64,000 nt of DNA from Blasia pusilla (taxonomy: Eukaryota > Marchantiophyta > Marchantiopsida > Blasiales): NCBI GenBank assembly GCA_050084515.1, contig CM114271.1:28210001-28274000 (forward strand), read 5' to 3'. Of the stretch, positions 22,116 to 34,262 are shown in pieces. The notes beneath the pieces are model-generated. The model ran no database searches. It saw only the letters and a list, made by a program, of their open reading frames with translations, and was not told where the DNA came from. Within the stretch, counting starts at the first letter, position 1. Every line of letters starts with the position of its first letter. Position numbers and translations under genes: made by a program.

Positions 22116-24060
22116 CAAGCCATACAACAAGGGATTTTCTCTTGCTTGCGGTTGATTTGCAAGTCCAATTATCAACTTTGCGATTGTTTTGCAACTATTT
22201 TTTGAGTGTAGCTTGTGCGATTAGCTTGCACCTAACACGCAACTTGGAAATCTTGGTTTTTTTGCGAGTCTTGACACATGCAAGCTATTTTTTAATCATA
22301 TTTGTTATAAGACAACCGCATATAACATTGCAACTACCAATCCCCATGGAGTTGCAAAGAAGATTGTGTAGACTCACAAAATATGAGTTCCAAGACTCGC
22401 AACTAAGCTGCAATTGGGACTACTTTGCAAGTCCTTACATGAATTCTTAGCCATAAATTCCCCTTTTTCCTCCAATCGGCTCAATTTCCTCTTTTTCTCC
22501 TAGCTTTCTAAGACTCTTCTCCTCACTTCAAAACTAGGTTCTTCCTATAGTGAAGCTAACTCTAATTTGTTTTTTGGTGGGATTTTTCTCTTATGTTGAG
22601 GAACATGTTGATGCGAGAAGTTTTTTTCTTCCATATTTTTTTTCCAAAATTCTTAAAATGAAGGAGGATAAAAATATATGCTCAAGAAACAATTGGAAAG
22701 ATCCAAATCTCTCTTGAAATATGTCTCATAGACCCAAAACTGAGTCCAAATGGAGCAAAAAAGGGTAGAAAAAAACTAGTTTGCGACTATGGTTCAACTC
22801 TATTTTTGCATTTTTTTGTGATTACACAAACTCGCAAGTCAGACACTCTTTTTGAGCCAAGTGTGAGTACTGGGCGGTTGAGTTGTAGCTCTGTTGCAAT
22901 TGATTTGCAAGTCATTGCGACTGTCTTGTAAGTATGATAAAACGACACTTTAGAGCCATAACATAGTTGCAGAATGCGGCTCAAAATTTTAATCATGTGA
23001 CCATCACAATCACAAATTTGCGATTATCGTGGGTCTATGTAGCCATTGTGTTGCGAGTGGTTTGTGGTTGTTGGCACTCATAAAATTTCCTCAAATGTAT
23101 ACTCAAACTTCTAAGTGTGTATGGGAAGCGTTGTCCAAAAATTGACATCCAAAAACCTTTCCCATTCAAGCTTGAATATTGATGCATTTAGTCTACTATC
23201 AAAGGGAGGATGTAGAATGATTTATAAGGTGATTTGGAACTCAACTTCGGAAGTAATCTCCATTCTTAGAAAATCCATTCCAATTCTTATTATCCAAATA
23301 ATTCGACTAACCCTCCACCTCTATCTTCCACTCCTACACAATGTGTATATAAGTTTTATGATCTTCTTACTCACTCTAATTAAGAACTTTTTTATTTGTA
23401 TAGGGGTTAAGTTGAGCGATGGTCAAGCGAGCTTGATCACTTGAGGCAAGACAATTTAAAATAACACAACAACTTATCTCTTAACAATTAACAACCTACC
23501 AAGTAACGCTTGTTCACAATGTGGAGGGTATGTGGTAAATCAAAATCTTGAACATATCATAAATGTAGTAAATTGTGCTGGAACTAACTCTAAGGAATTC
23601 TCTAGAGCATTTTCGATGCTCCCTTCTCTCTAGATGTTCATCAATACAAAAAAGGCATGTAAACTCTATGGATCTAGGTAGAATGAACCAAGGACTTGAG
23701 GTGGACCTCGACACACTAGAACAAATACATAAATGACGGTATGTGACAATGGGATGGAGGTTAACACTGGAAGGAAACAAGATTTCCAAATTAAGAGAAA
23801 TCGATTCCATAATCTCCTCATCCTCATTATGAAAATCTATGATGGAGGAAATAGGAGCTGAAATAAATGAAATAAACTAAGAGGAACTAAGTTTTGGAAT
23901 AGAGAATTAAAATATCCACTTTATTATAGAAACAAACCTCAAAAGAGGATTTCAGATATGAAATTATGAATCATCCATGTTATCATTGGAGAGTACCTCT
24001 TCATTTAAAAATCACTTTTTTCTTTTTACATATGTCTTTTTCAAGCGATAGAGTCATTCT
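22116..24060. other. No gene recognised
   Basis: AT-rich. 22127-22445 and 22775-23080 are unusually rich in the related words TTGCAAGTC, TTGCGAC, CGCAAC, suggesting distantly related repeats, but I could not align them convincingly. The longest open frame (22142-22450, +) lacks codon-like composition or a recognisable domain. Confidence 0.5.
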
Positions 24061-27000
24061 AATTCAATGGCACCTTACTAGTGTAAAATTATATATGCAC
24101 CAGCTAGTAAAAGCATAAGCAAACCGAGAACGAGGGATGGTGAATGAGGGACGGGAGATCATATATTTGGCAGAGAACGGGCAATGAAGCAAATTTCCAT
24201 GACTGATAGCAGTCACGGAACCGGCTGACCCGGACGGAGTTTGCTCCGTCAATAATAGACCAGCCGAATGTAACGGACTGAAACCAGCCAAAACGGGCCG
24301 GATTCCTGGCGGTGGTGGCTCCGGCCGCCAAGAATTCAAGTCTTGGCGTCGCCGCGGCTGAATGGCTAGGCATGGCTTTTCCGGAAGGTTCGAGACAACG
24401 CGGGGTTTACATCTATCCCATTACTGAGGCAAGGGTATGCGTGCTTTGGCAGTACTCGGCTGTCCTGTGGATTCTGTCGGGTGCGCTTTCGAGTAGTGAA
24501 GTCAACAGGTGCGGATTCACTACGGAATAGTGAGTGACCTAAATTGTAGCATGTGTCCACTTCCCCTCATGCCCGAAGTCCGTACAATCAGGGAGTGATT
24601 TTCGCGGTCAGGTAATTGCTTCCAGGTCCTATCGCTGGGCCTGCGAATTTTTTCTTCTGTACGCTGCGCAGTCCGAACTGAAGATTTGCTTGGACACTAG
24701 CGCGACCAGGACTCGACAGTTTCAACGAAGTCTGTCACCAACGGCTAATCCTCGTTGCATTTGTTCTCTTCGTATTGTGAGGATCCGTGTTGACCGAGTC
24801 CATCATGTTACTGTTTCCCGACTGGAGGAGAGAACTCCTCGCTCTGTCATCACCTCTTGTGACTTGTTTTTCCGACTGTTTAATGTTTTCTTCGTGTCCC
24901 TTTTCCAATATGGCAGGAAACAGTGTATGCACGTTTTTTAACCCTTTGTAGACAGTAAAGAGACGTTGCGCAGCGATCTCGTGAAATAGAGTAAGAAGAA
25001 TGCACCGTATGTGTAGCTCAGAACTCAGGAAAGCCAAACGCAGGATCAGATTGGCGACCCATGTGTACAAAAGGGAACTCGCATATTCTCATCAGTAAGC
25101 CGGAAATAGGCAAATGCTAGGAAAGATATTATGACTCTGAATATCTCTCGAGCAGCACCTCGAGAGGCTCTCGAGGTGCTGCTCGAGAGCCTTTGATAAT
25201 TGGTGCCGAGCGTCACACGCACAGAAGAAGAAATGTTGATGCGCTTCCAAGGGTTTAATCCCAGGGTAATCAAGGGTAGATTCCTCTCTGCATGTGCTTC
25301 TATTAAGTACTATACGCCATTTTCGGCAGACGGCAGATAGCCTACATCCACCCTGTGAGTGTGAGTGTAGGCTTACACTTCGTCAGAAAGTGGATAGATA
25401 TTATTGCCAGTGGAAGAGAGTGCTATCCATGTACTCGGATGGCTGAAATGGCCTACGGTTTAAGGTCGATGAACCGCTAAAGTTCAAGTTCTATACCTCC
25501 ACCTACTTCTCAGAACGTCCAGGACTCCTCTTTTGATTTGTAGTCGTTGTGCAGGATCAAACAAGTTGATGGACGGTATCCTAAACCTAGTCACATCCCC
25601 AGTAGCTGCAAAACACCGAGCTGTAGGGTGCTTACCTGACAATCAGGAACATGAGAAGTCTTCCTAAATGTCAAAGGGTCGCTTTTGTCAGTGCCCCAGC
25701 TCACGGAGGATTCCTCCATCCAACGGCTTTCCTTAGAGCTTCAACGAATAGCAAGCTCCCCGCATGAGGGTTCACGAGCTCCTAACCAGATGATCAGGAC
25801 TCTGCGAATCTGGTAAACCCCTGTGAACCCATTAGAATTGGCAATTGGAACCATGTAGTGTGCCTTGAACATTGCCTTCAAGCATATCCACAACCCAGTG
25901 AGACGTAGCTGTCAGTAGGTTAAAGTGGAAATGGGGTCTGGGAGGTAGACAAAAAAACTACAATTGAACTCCGTTTCTCAAAACTACTACCTGGCCGGGA
26001 AGAGCAAACTTTTGGATTGGGAAAAGCCTAATTGTGGCGAAAAATCAACATTATTATCGAAGACCTCAATGACAACCAGGTGGCGAACCAGAGATGGCGG
26101 CCCGTCACATGAAAAAATCATTTTCAGCAAGCTGAGAAACTAGGCCTACAGCATGGATCCTAGACGGCTATTCTTCGTAAGTGAGACAGCAGAAGCAATC
26201 AATCCTTAAAACTAATGAGAGTTGCGCTTGCACGCATCTCACAACAAGTTCACGATCCTGCAAATTTCCTTGTTTCGGAGATTACCGAAAGATGACCTTG
26301 AGTTCAAGCTGGGAAAACAGGATTTTGTACGCAAGTGACTCTTTCAGAGTCTCTATGCTCTTAGATGAGACCATGAATCTGCTCAAGCTCTGCGTGGTAA
26401 CCAAAAACAATCTTACACTTCCAGCCTCGCCCCGTCGTTGCGGTACCCGTGAAGAGACGCCTCGTGATAGTAGGGCTCAAGGCTCTCGGATAGAACGTTC
26501 ATGTGTAGGAAGATCGCCGTTCCCCGGTAACAGAAATCAAGAATCAGCTGCAGTGGACGGACATCAGAAGATTTTCTGAAGGATGAGGTCAGCTGAGGAC
26601 ATCAAAAGTGTTCAGCAGCTGATGACGGATTTCTTGTTCGGTACGAACCCCAATCGCACTTCCATTCAGTTTCACAAACCCTTAAGCCATCTCACCTGTT
26701 ACAATCTTTAGCGAGTGGATGGGTTTTCCGACAGACACCACTACAAAGCTTTGGTAAGTGGTCCGGACTCGTACTGACGTCCTGCCCAGTTCCACAGTTT
26801 ACTTATCTCTCCATCAACTGAAATATCCTCTCTGCATGTATCGGTAGGGTTGTGGCATTACGTTCCATTTCTCATGGACATCAACACAAGCAAAATGCTC
26901 ACGAACAATTGAGAGAGAGTGGCTGTCCCACACGACATTTGTGACACCAAACCGACCAAATTCAGGTTTTCATATCCATCGGTGCGAAAACAGAAATGGG

Positions 27001-27524
27001 ACAGCCCTCGAGAAAGAATAGCCCACACGAACTGGTGACACGAAACTGGTTAAAAAAAGCTGTGACAAAGAGGATCAGTGACCTTAAGGAGCATCAGAAT
27101 CAGACATCCTCACAAAACCCATCGATCCAACCAAAGATAAATAAGCACCTCCAGCCAAAAGTTGGATTCTATCCTGATAAACAATTGAGCACAAGGCTCC
27201 GGAAGCTTTACATGCGCTGCAATATATCACCGATTGTGGTACACAGATTTGTGGAAAAAGGTTAAAAGTATAGCATGTGTAAGCGGAAGGCTTCAATCTA
27301 TACCCTTCTCGTCAACGTTCCACCCCCGCTCTTAATGAATAGCTCCTAGTTGGCCTAGCCTGCCCCGAATTGACAATTGCTTGATGCACTATTGACAATG
27401 TAACAAATATAGACAGGGGCAAGTACTTGCCCAGATTGACTGCTTGACAATCTCTGTATATCTACCTAATGTTCAAAGTGTTGATCCTAATTGTGGCAAT
27501 GACGACGAGAGACGTGGACGTCTC
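24061..27524. other. No gene recognised; unique-looking sequence
   Basis: Mid-GC sequence downstream of the host gene (which is on the minus strand and ends at 27525). Many short open frames on both strands but none with a recognisable domain, and overlapping antisense frames are equally long. The gene's 3' untranslated region must lie just below 27525; I see no clear polyadenylation signal. It contains the palindrome at 25145-25189. Confidence 0.5.
25145..25189. repeat. Perfect 45-bp palindrome
   Basis: Arms 25145-25166 and 25168-25189 are perfect 22-bp reverse complements separated by one G (25167). Each arm is itself nearly self-complementary (CTCTCGAG...CTCGAGAG around CAGCAC), so a cruciform could form several ways. 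It stands alone in otherwise unassigned sequence. Confidence 0.95.
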
Positions 27525-29186
27525 TTAGGCATTTACAACATACTCTGCAAATGTGCTGATGCGGGTTGCAAGTTCGGGTGACAAGTGCGAAACTGCTCGC
27601 CTGTGATCACGACTGCGGTCCACCGTCAACATTTCCGCCACGTCTCGCATACTCCACCCTGCTGCTCTCAAAGTAGCTTGAAGGAGTTCGGCCTGTCTTG
27701 ACAGGGCAATTAGAATTGATTGTTTATCCGCTAAACAATCGTCGTACTTCTTGGCAGCGGGTCGCGGCTCCATCATGTCATCGATTTCATGCTCCTTCCA
27801 TCCTCCTCTCCGGAGACGGACGGTCATATCCTCCATGTAATCCATCATCCAATTTGGCATTAACGTGTTTCTATATTTCGTCTGACCCTGATCCTCCCAG
27901 CAGGGCGAAAAGTTAGCCAGATCCATATCCACCTTCTGAGCAGAAAACAAATTCTCAGACACAAGAATGTTCGACGATTGACGTTTCTCAGTAAGCTCGC
28001 TCCAAAACTCTATGCGCCGAGCCGACTTCGTCACAAAGGCCGGCGAATTCATCGAGAAATGGGCAAGGGTCTTGCTGGACAGGGGCGTGTCCTCAAAAAA
28101 ACTGAATCTAGAGACACAATCTTGGGTAGGGTTCTTTGCCACACCCGTCATTGATCGAGAAATGGTGCTACTATGTCTATGCGGATTGTAGTCATAACCT
28201 TTGGAGCTGGCTCGTCTGCCCAAATTATCCAAACTCTTGAAGAGGCCATCCGAGTGCTTGGAAAGAGAGTCCAGACTACGCCCCCATGACTCGAAATCCT
28301 TCTCCGTACCTCCCTCCCATTTTCTCTCGGTCTCGTCGGTGCCATTTTCCCCTAGGGCATCCGACCCACGCCGAGATGCACCATTTTCGTAGTGCCCTTC
28401 TTGCGTTTCATTTTCACCGCTTCTGATTGACAAAATGAAGTTTTCTTTTCCAGTGACTCTGCCTCTGTCCTTGAACAAATCTCGACCACTGCCCATTCTT
28501 GAAATGACCATTCTGTTTCCACCATCCTCGATCCAGTCATTCAAGTCTGGCAAATTCGTCGGGGGCTGATAGTCATGCGGAACGAAAAGCTCTCGCTGGA
28601 AGAAATCTGCGACATCGACGCCACAAATGAGCACGTCTCTGCGATGTACAAAAAAGATCGGGTTGCCGGCGATGTTGGGAGAAGTAGGGATATAGCAATG
28701 GCTATACACTGGCACCAAAGTTGCAACTTTCCTCAGAGCTACCAGAGCTATTCGGACTGCTTGGTCCGTGTCCACAGGCCGAGGACCCCATTGCTTCCAC
28801 CAAGCATTTCCTCTGGCCACTTCGTACAGAAGCCCAGCTATGGGAAGATCAAACCTCATCTGGAGCTTATGATTGTCATGACGCCAATTCGGGAAGCCCT
28901 CTCCGACTGGAAGGCCCTCCTGCAGAATAGCCCTCAAATCAGGAGGAAATGTGAAACAAAAGGCTGCTTCCACTCTAGCGAATTCCTCATCTGTGAGGCC
29001 TTTGTCGATGGGGACACGGCAATTTCTCAAGTGGTCTATGACAGTGCGCGCGTAAGCAGCAAATGAGACGTAACAACGACGACCCCCACTACTGGGTGGA
29101 GTAGCACCAGCATGCGCTCGAGCCGAGAGGCGCTTCAGGCCCGCGACGTGCGCCTTCGAACTAATCCGGTGCCCCACGTCCACCAT
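27525..29186 (-). CDS. Land-plant SMI1/KNR4-like domain protein, 553 aa
   Basis: A single uninterrupted frame of 553 codons, the only convincing host gene here. I start it at the ATG at 29184-29186 (MVDVGHRISSKAHVAGLKRLSARA), the conserved N-terminus of this plant family, not at the upstream in-frame GTG. Residues about 63-200 resemble the SMI1/KNR4 fold: 'GLTDEEFARVEAAF', 'FPPDLRAILQEGLPVGEGFPNW', then 'LPIAGLLYEVARGNAWW', 'WGPRP' and 'PVYSHCYIPTSP...GNPIFFV'. A Ser/Arg/Gly-rich, probably disordered stretch covers about 225-420. Two short C-terminal blocks are conserved: 'PNWMMDYMEDMTVRLRRGGW' (about 444-463) and 'LADKQSILIALSRQAELLQ' (485-503). SMI1/KNR4 folds mediate protein-protein contacts; the plant members have no established function that I know. 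No signal peptide or membrane segment. No intron. The disordered middle seems long compared with flowering-plant relatives. Neighbours are repeats, so no operon-like context. Confidence 0.85.
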   Translation of the reverse strand: MVDVGHRISSKAHVAGLKRLSARAHAGATPPSSGGRRCYVSFAAYARTVIDHLRNCRVPIDKGLTDEEFARVEAAFCFTFPPDLRAILQEGLPVGEGFPNWRHDNHKLQMRFDLPIAGLLYEVARGNAWWKQWGPRPVDTDQAVRIALVALRKVATLVPVYSHCYIPTSPNIAGNPIFFVHRRDVLICGVDVADFFQRELFVPHDYQPPTNLPDLNDWIEDGGNRMVISRMGSGRDLFKDRGRVTGKENFILSIRSGENETQEGHYENGASRRGSDALGENGTDETERKWEGGTEKDFESWGRSLDSLSKHSDGLFKSLDNLGRRASSKGYDYNPHRHSSTISRSMTGVAKNPTQDCVSRFSFFEDTPLSSKTLAHFSMNSPAFVTKSARRIEFWSELTEKRQSSNILVSENLFSAQKVDMDLANFSPCWEDQGQTKYRNTLMPNWMMDYMEDMTVRLRRGGWKEHEIDDMMEPRPAAKKYDDCLADKQSILIALSRQAELLQATLRAAGWSMRDVAEMLTVDRSRDHRRAVSHLSPELATRISTFAEYVVNA

Positions 29187-31280
29187 TTCTCCCCAGTTAA
29201 AATTCCTTCCTTTCCAAACCAACACTTCTCACGTCATGCTCATCGGTTGACTACCGAGTGTTTATCTCCACGTTTGGATGCTTCGCTTCTCTATTAGATA
29301 CGGTCTTTGGACTGTCGCCCATATCCCCAACAGGCCGTCCGCTTCCGATCCTTCCAAGCTCAGCCTGACCTCCAAAGCCACTCCACTCTGAAACAAAAGA
29401 ACCTTCAATCTTCTCCTAAATCCACGCCCTGCTGCCCTCTAGAACGAAAGCATCCGAGACACGGAAACACGGAGAATCGAACTCTCACCCGTGAGACCAT
29501 CGCCCAGGGCAGTCCTCACTTTCTTCAACGGTAGGAACGCCAAAAGTAAGAATTCATGGAGTCGAATACAGCTCGGCTCCAGAATAGTCGCCCATGCACT
29601 TATGTACCATGGTATCCCAATTACAGCCGCTCATGGTGTGCGGAGCGGTTTCCACGGCAGCCATTCCGCCAACATTCGTCTGATGAACCACACGGACGTC
29701 GTTGTCTGTCCTCAAGAAGAAGTAACGCACTCGATTGAGCACTTGCGCCGATGACCACCGCTGCGGGCACAGAACTCCACGGCCTAAAAACTCACAAACA
29801 ACCACAGCCGACAATGTGACGAAAGGCCACACCGAAATCCAGATGACAAGTATGCCAACGACCCAACGATCGGAAACTTCTGCGCGCTCCGGGAGAAGTG
29901 ATATTGTAGAGTCGAGCGAAGGAGTGGAAGAGGACTAGAAGCCGATAGATGCCAAGCTGTGCGAGAGAAGCGTGGGATGAAGCGAACGAAGAGGGATGCT
30001 GGCGAATTAATTCGAACCAACGAGCCACGTGAGAACGGAAACAAACGAAGTCCCCTTCCCAGGACGGATTGGAGGACGGATCTAACGGGAACCTGAATCA
30101 CACGGGCTCAAGCTGTCTCCGCCTGCCCTGGCTTGGTTGGGTCCGGTTTGGCTTGGCTTTAGCTCGGGTTGCTTGGCTGCCGGCTTCCTCCGGCTTCCTC
30201 CCTCCCACTCGACTCTCTTTCTAGAAAAAGCGCCTCCGCTGTTGAAGAAGCAGGCGAGAGGCGACGAGGAGAAACCAACTACTTACTTACTACTGTACAA
30301 CTCGTTCAGATGTACGCGAGAAAAGAAAAGACCTATCTTCCCCCTACTAATGTCCGCGCAACAATTACCCTACCTACGACGGTCCCGCATCCAGCGGCGC
30401 GTCCATGAAGAGGCCTGCATTCAGAAAACACAGAGCCGCAGCGCAGCAGTGATCAGTGCAGTGCAACCTTCACCACCGTCTCAGCCGAGCCTGATAAAGC
30501 CACAACGGACCGCAGACAAACAAGACAGAGTCAGGATGGGGGTGTGCGCAGAGGAGGCAGCGAGCGAGAGAGAAAGAGAGGAGGAGCTGAGGGCAGGCAG
30601 ACGTTGGGACTGCCCTCAGGCCCCATGACAAAGTACTTACGCGCGACCGGACTACTCTCTCTCTCTCTCTCTCAGGGTTCCAACACCCCAACAGTGCCTG
30701 TCCACGTGTCATGTCATCACATACATCACCTGTACATGCATCATGGATAGACGGATGGATGGTCACGTACCTGCCTGGCTTCCCTGCACCTTATCGCAAT
30801 TCGCAACGGACGTCTCTCTCTCTCTCTCTCTCTCTCTCTCCTTCCCGTCTCCTTCGCATACTGTACCTTACTTTCCGGGGCGAGACGGGGACCGGCGTGA
30901 ATTCGGACGAGATGAGACTTCCTCGCATGCGCCATTGCGCCCATCGCACGAGTCGGTGGATCCTCTCAGGCTTGTTATTAACCACTTCAATGCTTGGGTG
31001 CGATCTTGTCTCCTTCTCATTCGCATCGGACGAACGCAGCGGCGTCCTCACCTCCACCGGTACTGCGGTCGCCGTCAAGCATGACGCATTTCGTTTGGTA
31101 CCTTCACCGCTTTGTTCTAGAATTTCTCTCGCTACAAACACACACACACTCATAAAACGCACATATAATAAGGACGGGTTCATACCTCTACTACAGGGCT
31201 GGATGTTTTTCTTTATTACTTCGATTGTCCCTTGGAATGACCTGATTCCCTTCTGCAAACCAGAGGATTTTGAAACCCTT
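29187..31280 (-). promoter_or_regulatory. 5' flank/leader region of the SMI1/KNR4-like gene
   Basis: No other gene is recognisable, so this is the upstream region of the minus-strand gene. It carries two CT runs on the plus strand (30655-30673 and 30813-30842), i.e. GA repeats in the gene's own orientation, typical of plant 5' leaders and of sites for GAGA-binding plant factors. GC is higher than the surrounding AT-rich blocks. Transcription start and any leader intron cannot be placed. Open frames on both strands here overlap each other and look like chance. Confidence 0.4.
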
Positions 31281-31284
31281 TTGG

Positions 31285-32511
31285 GCTAAGAATACCTGCT
31301 TTAATGAATAAGGAAAGATGCACTTTCGATAGAAACGAGTGATGGAAAACCCATCGGAAGTACAAAAGAGGGGGACTCAAAGAGTCAAAACCTGAAGGCC
31401 ACAACACGACCAGAAAAGGAAGAAGGGGGCATTCCCCCCCCTAACGACGAAACTCACCAACAGCAGAGACAATATCAGCAACAACAAGAGAGCTATGACT
31501 ACTACTAAGTGGGCCTCTAGCGCGGCGTCTCCCCTGAGCCTGAGCCCGCCGCAAAATCCCATTAGCCTGGGCACGCTGCAACGCTATGGAGACCCGCGCT
31601 GTACAATACAGAATCGCAGAGCTAAGGACAACCCATTTCTCGAGTGGAGATGATGGGCGCGATCCGTGAACGAAAGTCGAACCTCTCCCCCCCATAGCCC
31701 CATACATCTCTATGGCCGTGGGGATGAAGATGTGTCCTCGTGTAGTCGATCAGTAGATATGTGTCTTCTTCGCCGCCGCCGCCGCCGCCGCTCCTTGTAG
31801 CATTCGCCCTTGGGCCACCACTTGGGCTCTGACCGCCTCCCGCGTAGGATCTGTGACTACCACGTCCGCCACAACCACCTCAGCCTCACGTGTCATGTAG
31901 AGATCGGCACGAATGAGGGAATCCCGCAGGAGTAGTGCCTCTCTCTCTGACATGGAAGCCACTCTCCCGAGCAATACGAACATGATATCCCGACCTTTGC
32001 ATCGTGAGTGGCTATCCTCACCCCCAATCGGATAGCGTGCCAAATGCACACCAAGTGGATCAGGCTCGGCGACACTCGCAATGTGTCGAACCAACCACCG
32101 ATGGTTGGGGAGGCCCAAGCGGAACCGCATTTGTGGTATAGGTAAGTGGTGCGATCGAAAGCTGGGAGAAGGGGCGCGCCCCTACCCATGAGCCTGCCCC
32201 TTTCGGAGCAAGAGCGACACGGGCCCTAACCTCCATGGGGATATTCCGTCAGGACATAGTGCCTCTAAAAACTGCCTCAAAGTGGGCTTCCATCAAGGAA
32301 GATTGGAGCCCAGGACCGACCGGAGGTAACTAAGGAGGAGAAAGTGGGGAGAACGGCTCGGCCTCAACTCGAAGGAATCTCTACAAGCTGTGAGTGAAGA
32401 CTGAAGTGGGAAAGAGCCATCCTCGACCTGGGAGACGTAGTGTAGAAGGAGCGGTCTATCTCTAACCAAAAATCGGGAGCAAAGGAGCCTCACTCTCCTT
32501 TCCATGCGCAC
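31285..32511 (-). pseudogene. LINE ORF2 C-terminal end plus 3' tail
   Basis: One minus-strand frame runs from about 32511 to 31441 with three in-frame stops (near 32290, 32170 and 31750). Landmarks: 'MRFRLGLPNHRWLVRHIASV' and 'DPLGVHLARYPIGGEDSHSR' (about 32130-32005), 'VVVADVVVTDPTREA' (about 31880-31830), 'IPTAIEMYGAMGGRG' (about 31720-31680) and 'ARVSIALQRAQANGILRRAQ' (about 31590-31530). This series resembles the C-terminal part of LINE-type ORF2 proteins of lower plants and algae. After the stop at 31441, a 3' tail holds CCCCCTCTTTTGTA and a GATGG/CCATC stem-loop (31341-31355). Reverse transcriptase motifs are absent, so it is strongly 5' truncated, ending near 32520 at AT-rich sequence. 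It lies upstream of the host gene, in the same orientation. Confidence 0.55.
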
Positions 32512-34214
32512 ACATTTTTAATATAATAATAAGGAACTATTATTATTAGAAGCTTTTAATAACATATTTCTGAAGGGCATGTAATATTTGAGAAGAGGAA
32601 AATGTTTCCACATCTAAAAGTATAACACAAGTTGTTTTACGTCAAAACACTTCCTTCACGGAAACATGTTTGAGCCCATGACATGTTGTGTTCATCCGTC
32701 ATTTTTTAAATAAGATCGATTTTGGTTGAGAGTAATTCCACCCTATTTTGACTGCCATCAAAGATTCCAATCTCTTATCATTTAAGTCCACGTGGACTAA
32801 AAATCATTCTGTGTCTATACATTCTTATCGCGTAAGTCTAGTGTAAAAAATGAAATTTTCAATATGATTTCTCCAAATCCGAAACATGAGATTTTTATCT
32901 CATTGTTTCGGTGGAAAAATATGTTAATTGCTGTATCCACCGAAAACCATTTAAAATCTCAAATATAAAATGATTAACTGAAAGAAATGTGTGATCACAC
33001 AACTACTTCATGTGTTTTATAATCTTCCACAAAGTTCTATTCGGTTATATACGCAGCAGATTCTGTGTATTTTATTTAATTATAGATGAACAGTGGGAAT
33101 GATGATACGCACGGCAATTTATCGTGGGTCCGTCTTCCGCCTCTAAGTCTCTTAATTGTACGTATATACAGCTCTATAGAACAACTAGGTCCACGTGTTG
33201 GATCCTCTGCTCATCTTGTCTTAGCAGCATCCTTGGTACGAACGAACGAACGAAAGAAACGAAAACAAAAACAGCCTACCACATCATAATAATATCAAGG
33301 GAGTAGCTCGCTAACTAGCCTCGTCATTGGGTCCCGGCGGTAATTATTTACATGTACTTTGAGAAAGTGCAAACGCAATCAATGTCAGTATAATATAAAC
33401 CTGTTCCCAATACCAACACGAGGCAATCAGATCGTCGTCGAGTGACTCGAGTCCTTCTGCTGGTCACAAAACAAATGATGACGCCCCCCCCCGGGCCACC
33501 CCCCACCCTAGGAAAGAGGGAAGTCTCCCTCTTGTCGTGCTGGGCTCGAGCAAGGCGAGACTGGATCGGAAGATTCGGAACCAACAGGTGCAGTTTCGAG
33601 CTTACGGACTGCAGCGTCGAGCTTGGCCTCGTCTCCGATACGGTGTACGTTGTCGGAAGGTCGGGTGCTCCCAGAGGCAGGGTGGCCGTGAGAAGCGCCG
33701 ATTGCCGGGAAGCGCCTCGTCCCGGAGCACGAGGAGACGAGTTCATACTTCATAGCCAAGGATGCAAATGTGGCACGAACTTCCTTGACGTTCCTTCTCT
33801 TTGTGAACCCTTTCCAATCAGTCGCTCGTCATTTCCGCTGCTCCGTCCTTACCCAAGCACGACCATGTTATGAATGCCCGTAGAATTCGCGGGAGTCCGG
33901 CGTCCGCACTCCTGACCTCGGAGCTCGTCAGGATGCGAATCAAGGCTAGGGTAATTTAGTTGATTAAATTTAGCTCCGGAATGTCTTCAGCTTGCATATT
34001 CGCTTTGGTCAGGAAGAAACTATTATACGTGGAAGAAGGGATCCGTTAGTTGCAAAGTAGACAAATCCCTGGGGAAGAAATACTCGAGTTTTTATTTGTA
34101 TATATATATCCTAATTGGAGATGCCTTTTTAGTTCTCCTCCGTTTGACACGTGTGAATGCATGTCTCTGAAATTTTTTTATCAAGTTAGTTGGGATCGTA
34201 TTGAAACATGACAA
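32512..34214. other. No gene recognised
   Basis: 32520-33080 is AT-rich. 33400-33890 is GC-rich with competing open frames on both strands (about 140 codons plus; 130 and 80 codons minus); none has a recognisable domain, so none is annotated. A short (CGAA)4 run lies at about 33239-33255. Confidence 0.45.
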
Positions 34215-34262
34215 TTTTACACGGGGATCCGTGCATCTTACGGGTCCTTACTAGTAATAAAG
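34215..34262. repeat. Plant transposon terminus motif (reverse)
   Basis: Reverse complement reads TTATTACTAGTAAGGACCCG, then TAAGATGCACGGATCC, the same pattern as the terminus at 8266-8295 (ACTAGTAAGAATGCCCGTGC, then GATGCACC). It marks one end of an unidentified plant repeat extending leftward; the other end is not found. Confidence 0.45.

Noticed and set aside
24064-25273. Several open frames of 60-110 codons on both strands
   Set aside because: Mutually overlapping, no family recognised, no splice or codon pattern that favours one.
28575-29066. 163-codon plus-strand open frame inside the host gene
   Set aside because: It is the antisense shadow of the conserved SMI1/KNR4-like coding sequence.
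29455-29515. tRNA-like stretch on the minus strand (GAGAGTTCGATTCTC resembling a T arm)
   Set aside because: Only three pairs form in the T stem and no matching acceptor strand or D arm exists upstream; not a tRNA.
30137-30628. 163-codon plus-strand open frame upstream of the host gene
   Set aside because: Overlaps long antisense frames, is Arg/Ser/Pro-rich by GC composition, and lies in the probable 5' flank of the minus-strand gene.
33348-33873. Competing open frames in GC-rich sequence on both strands
   Set aside because: Three frames of similar length overlap, none has a recognisable domain, and the starts are not supported.
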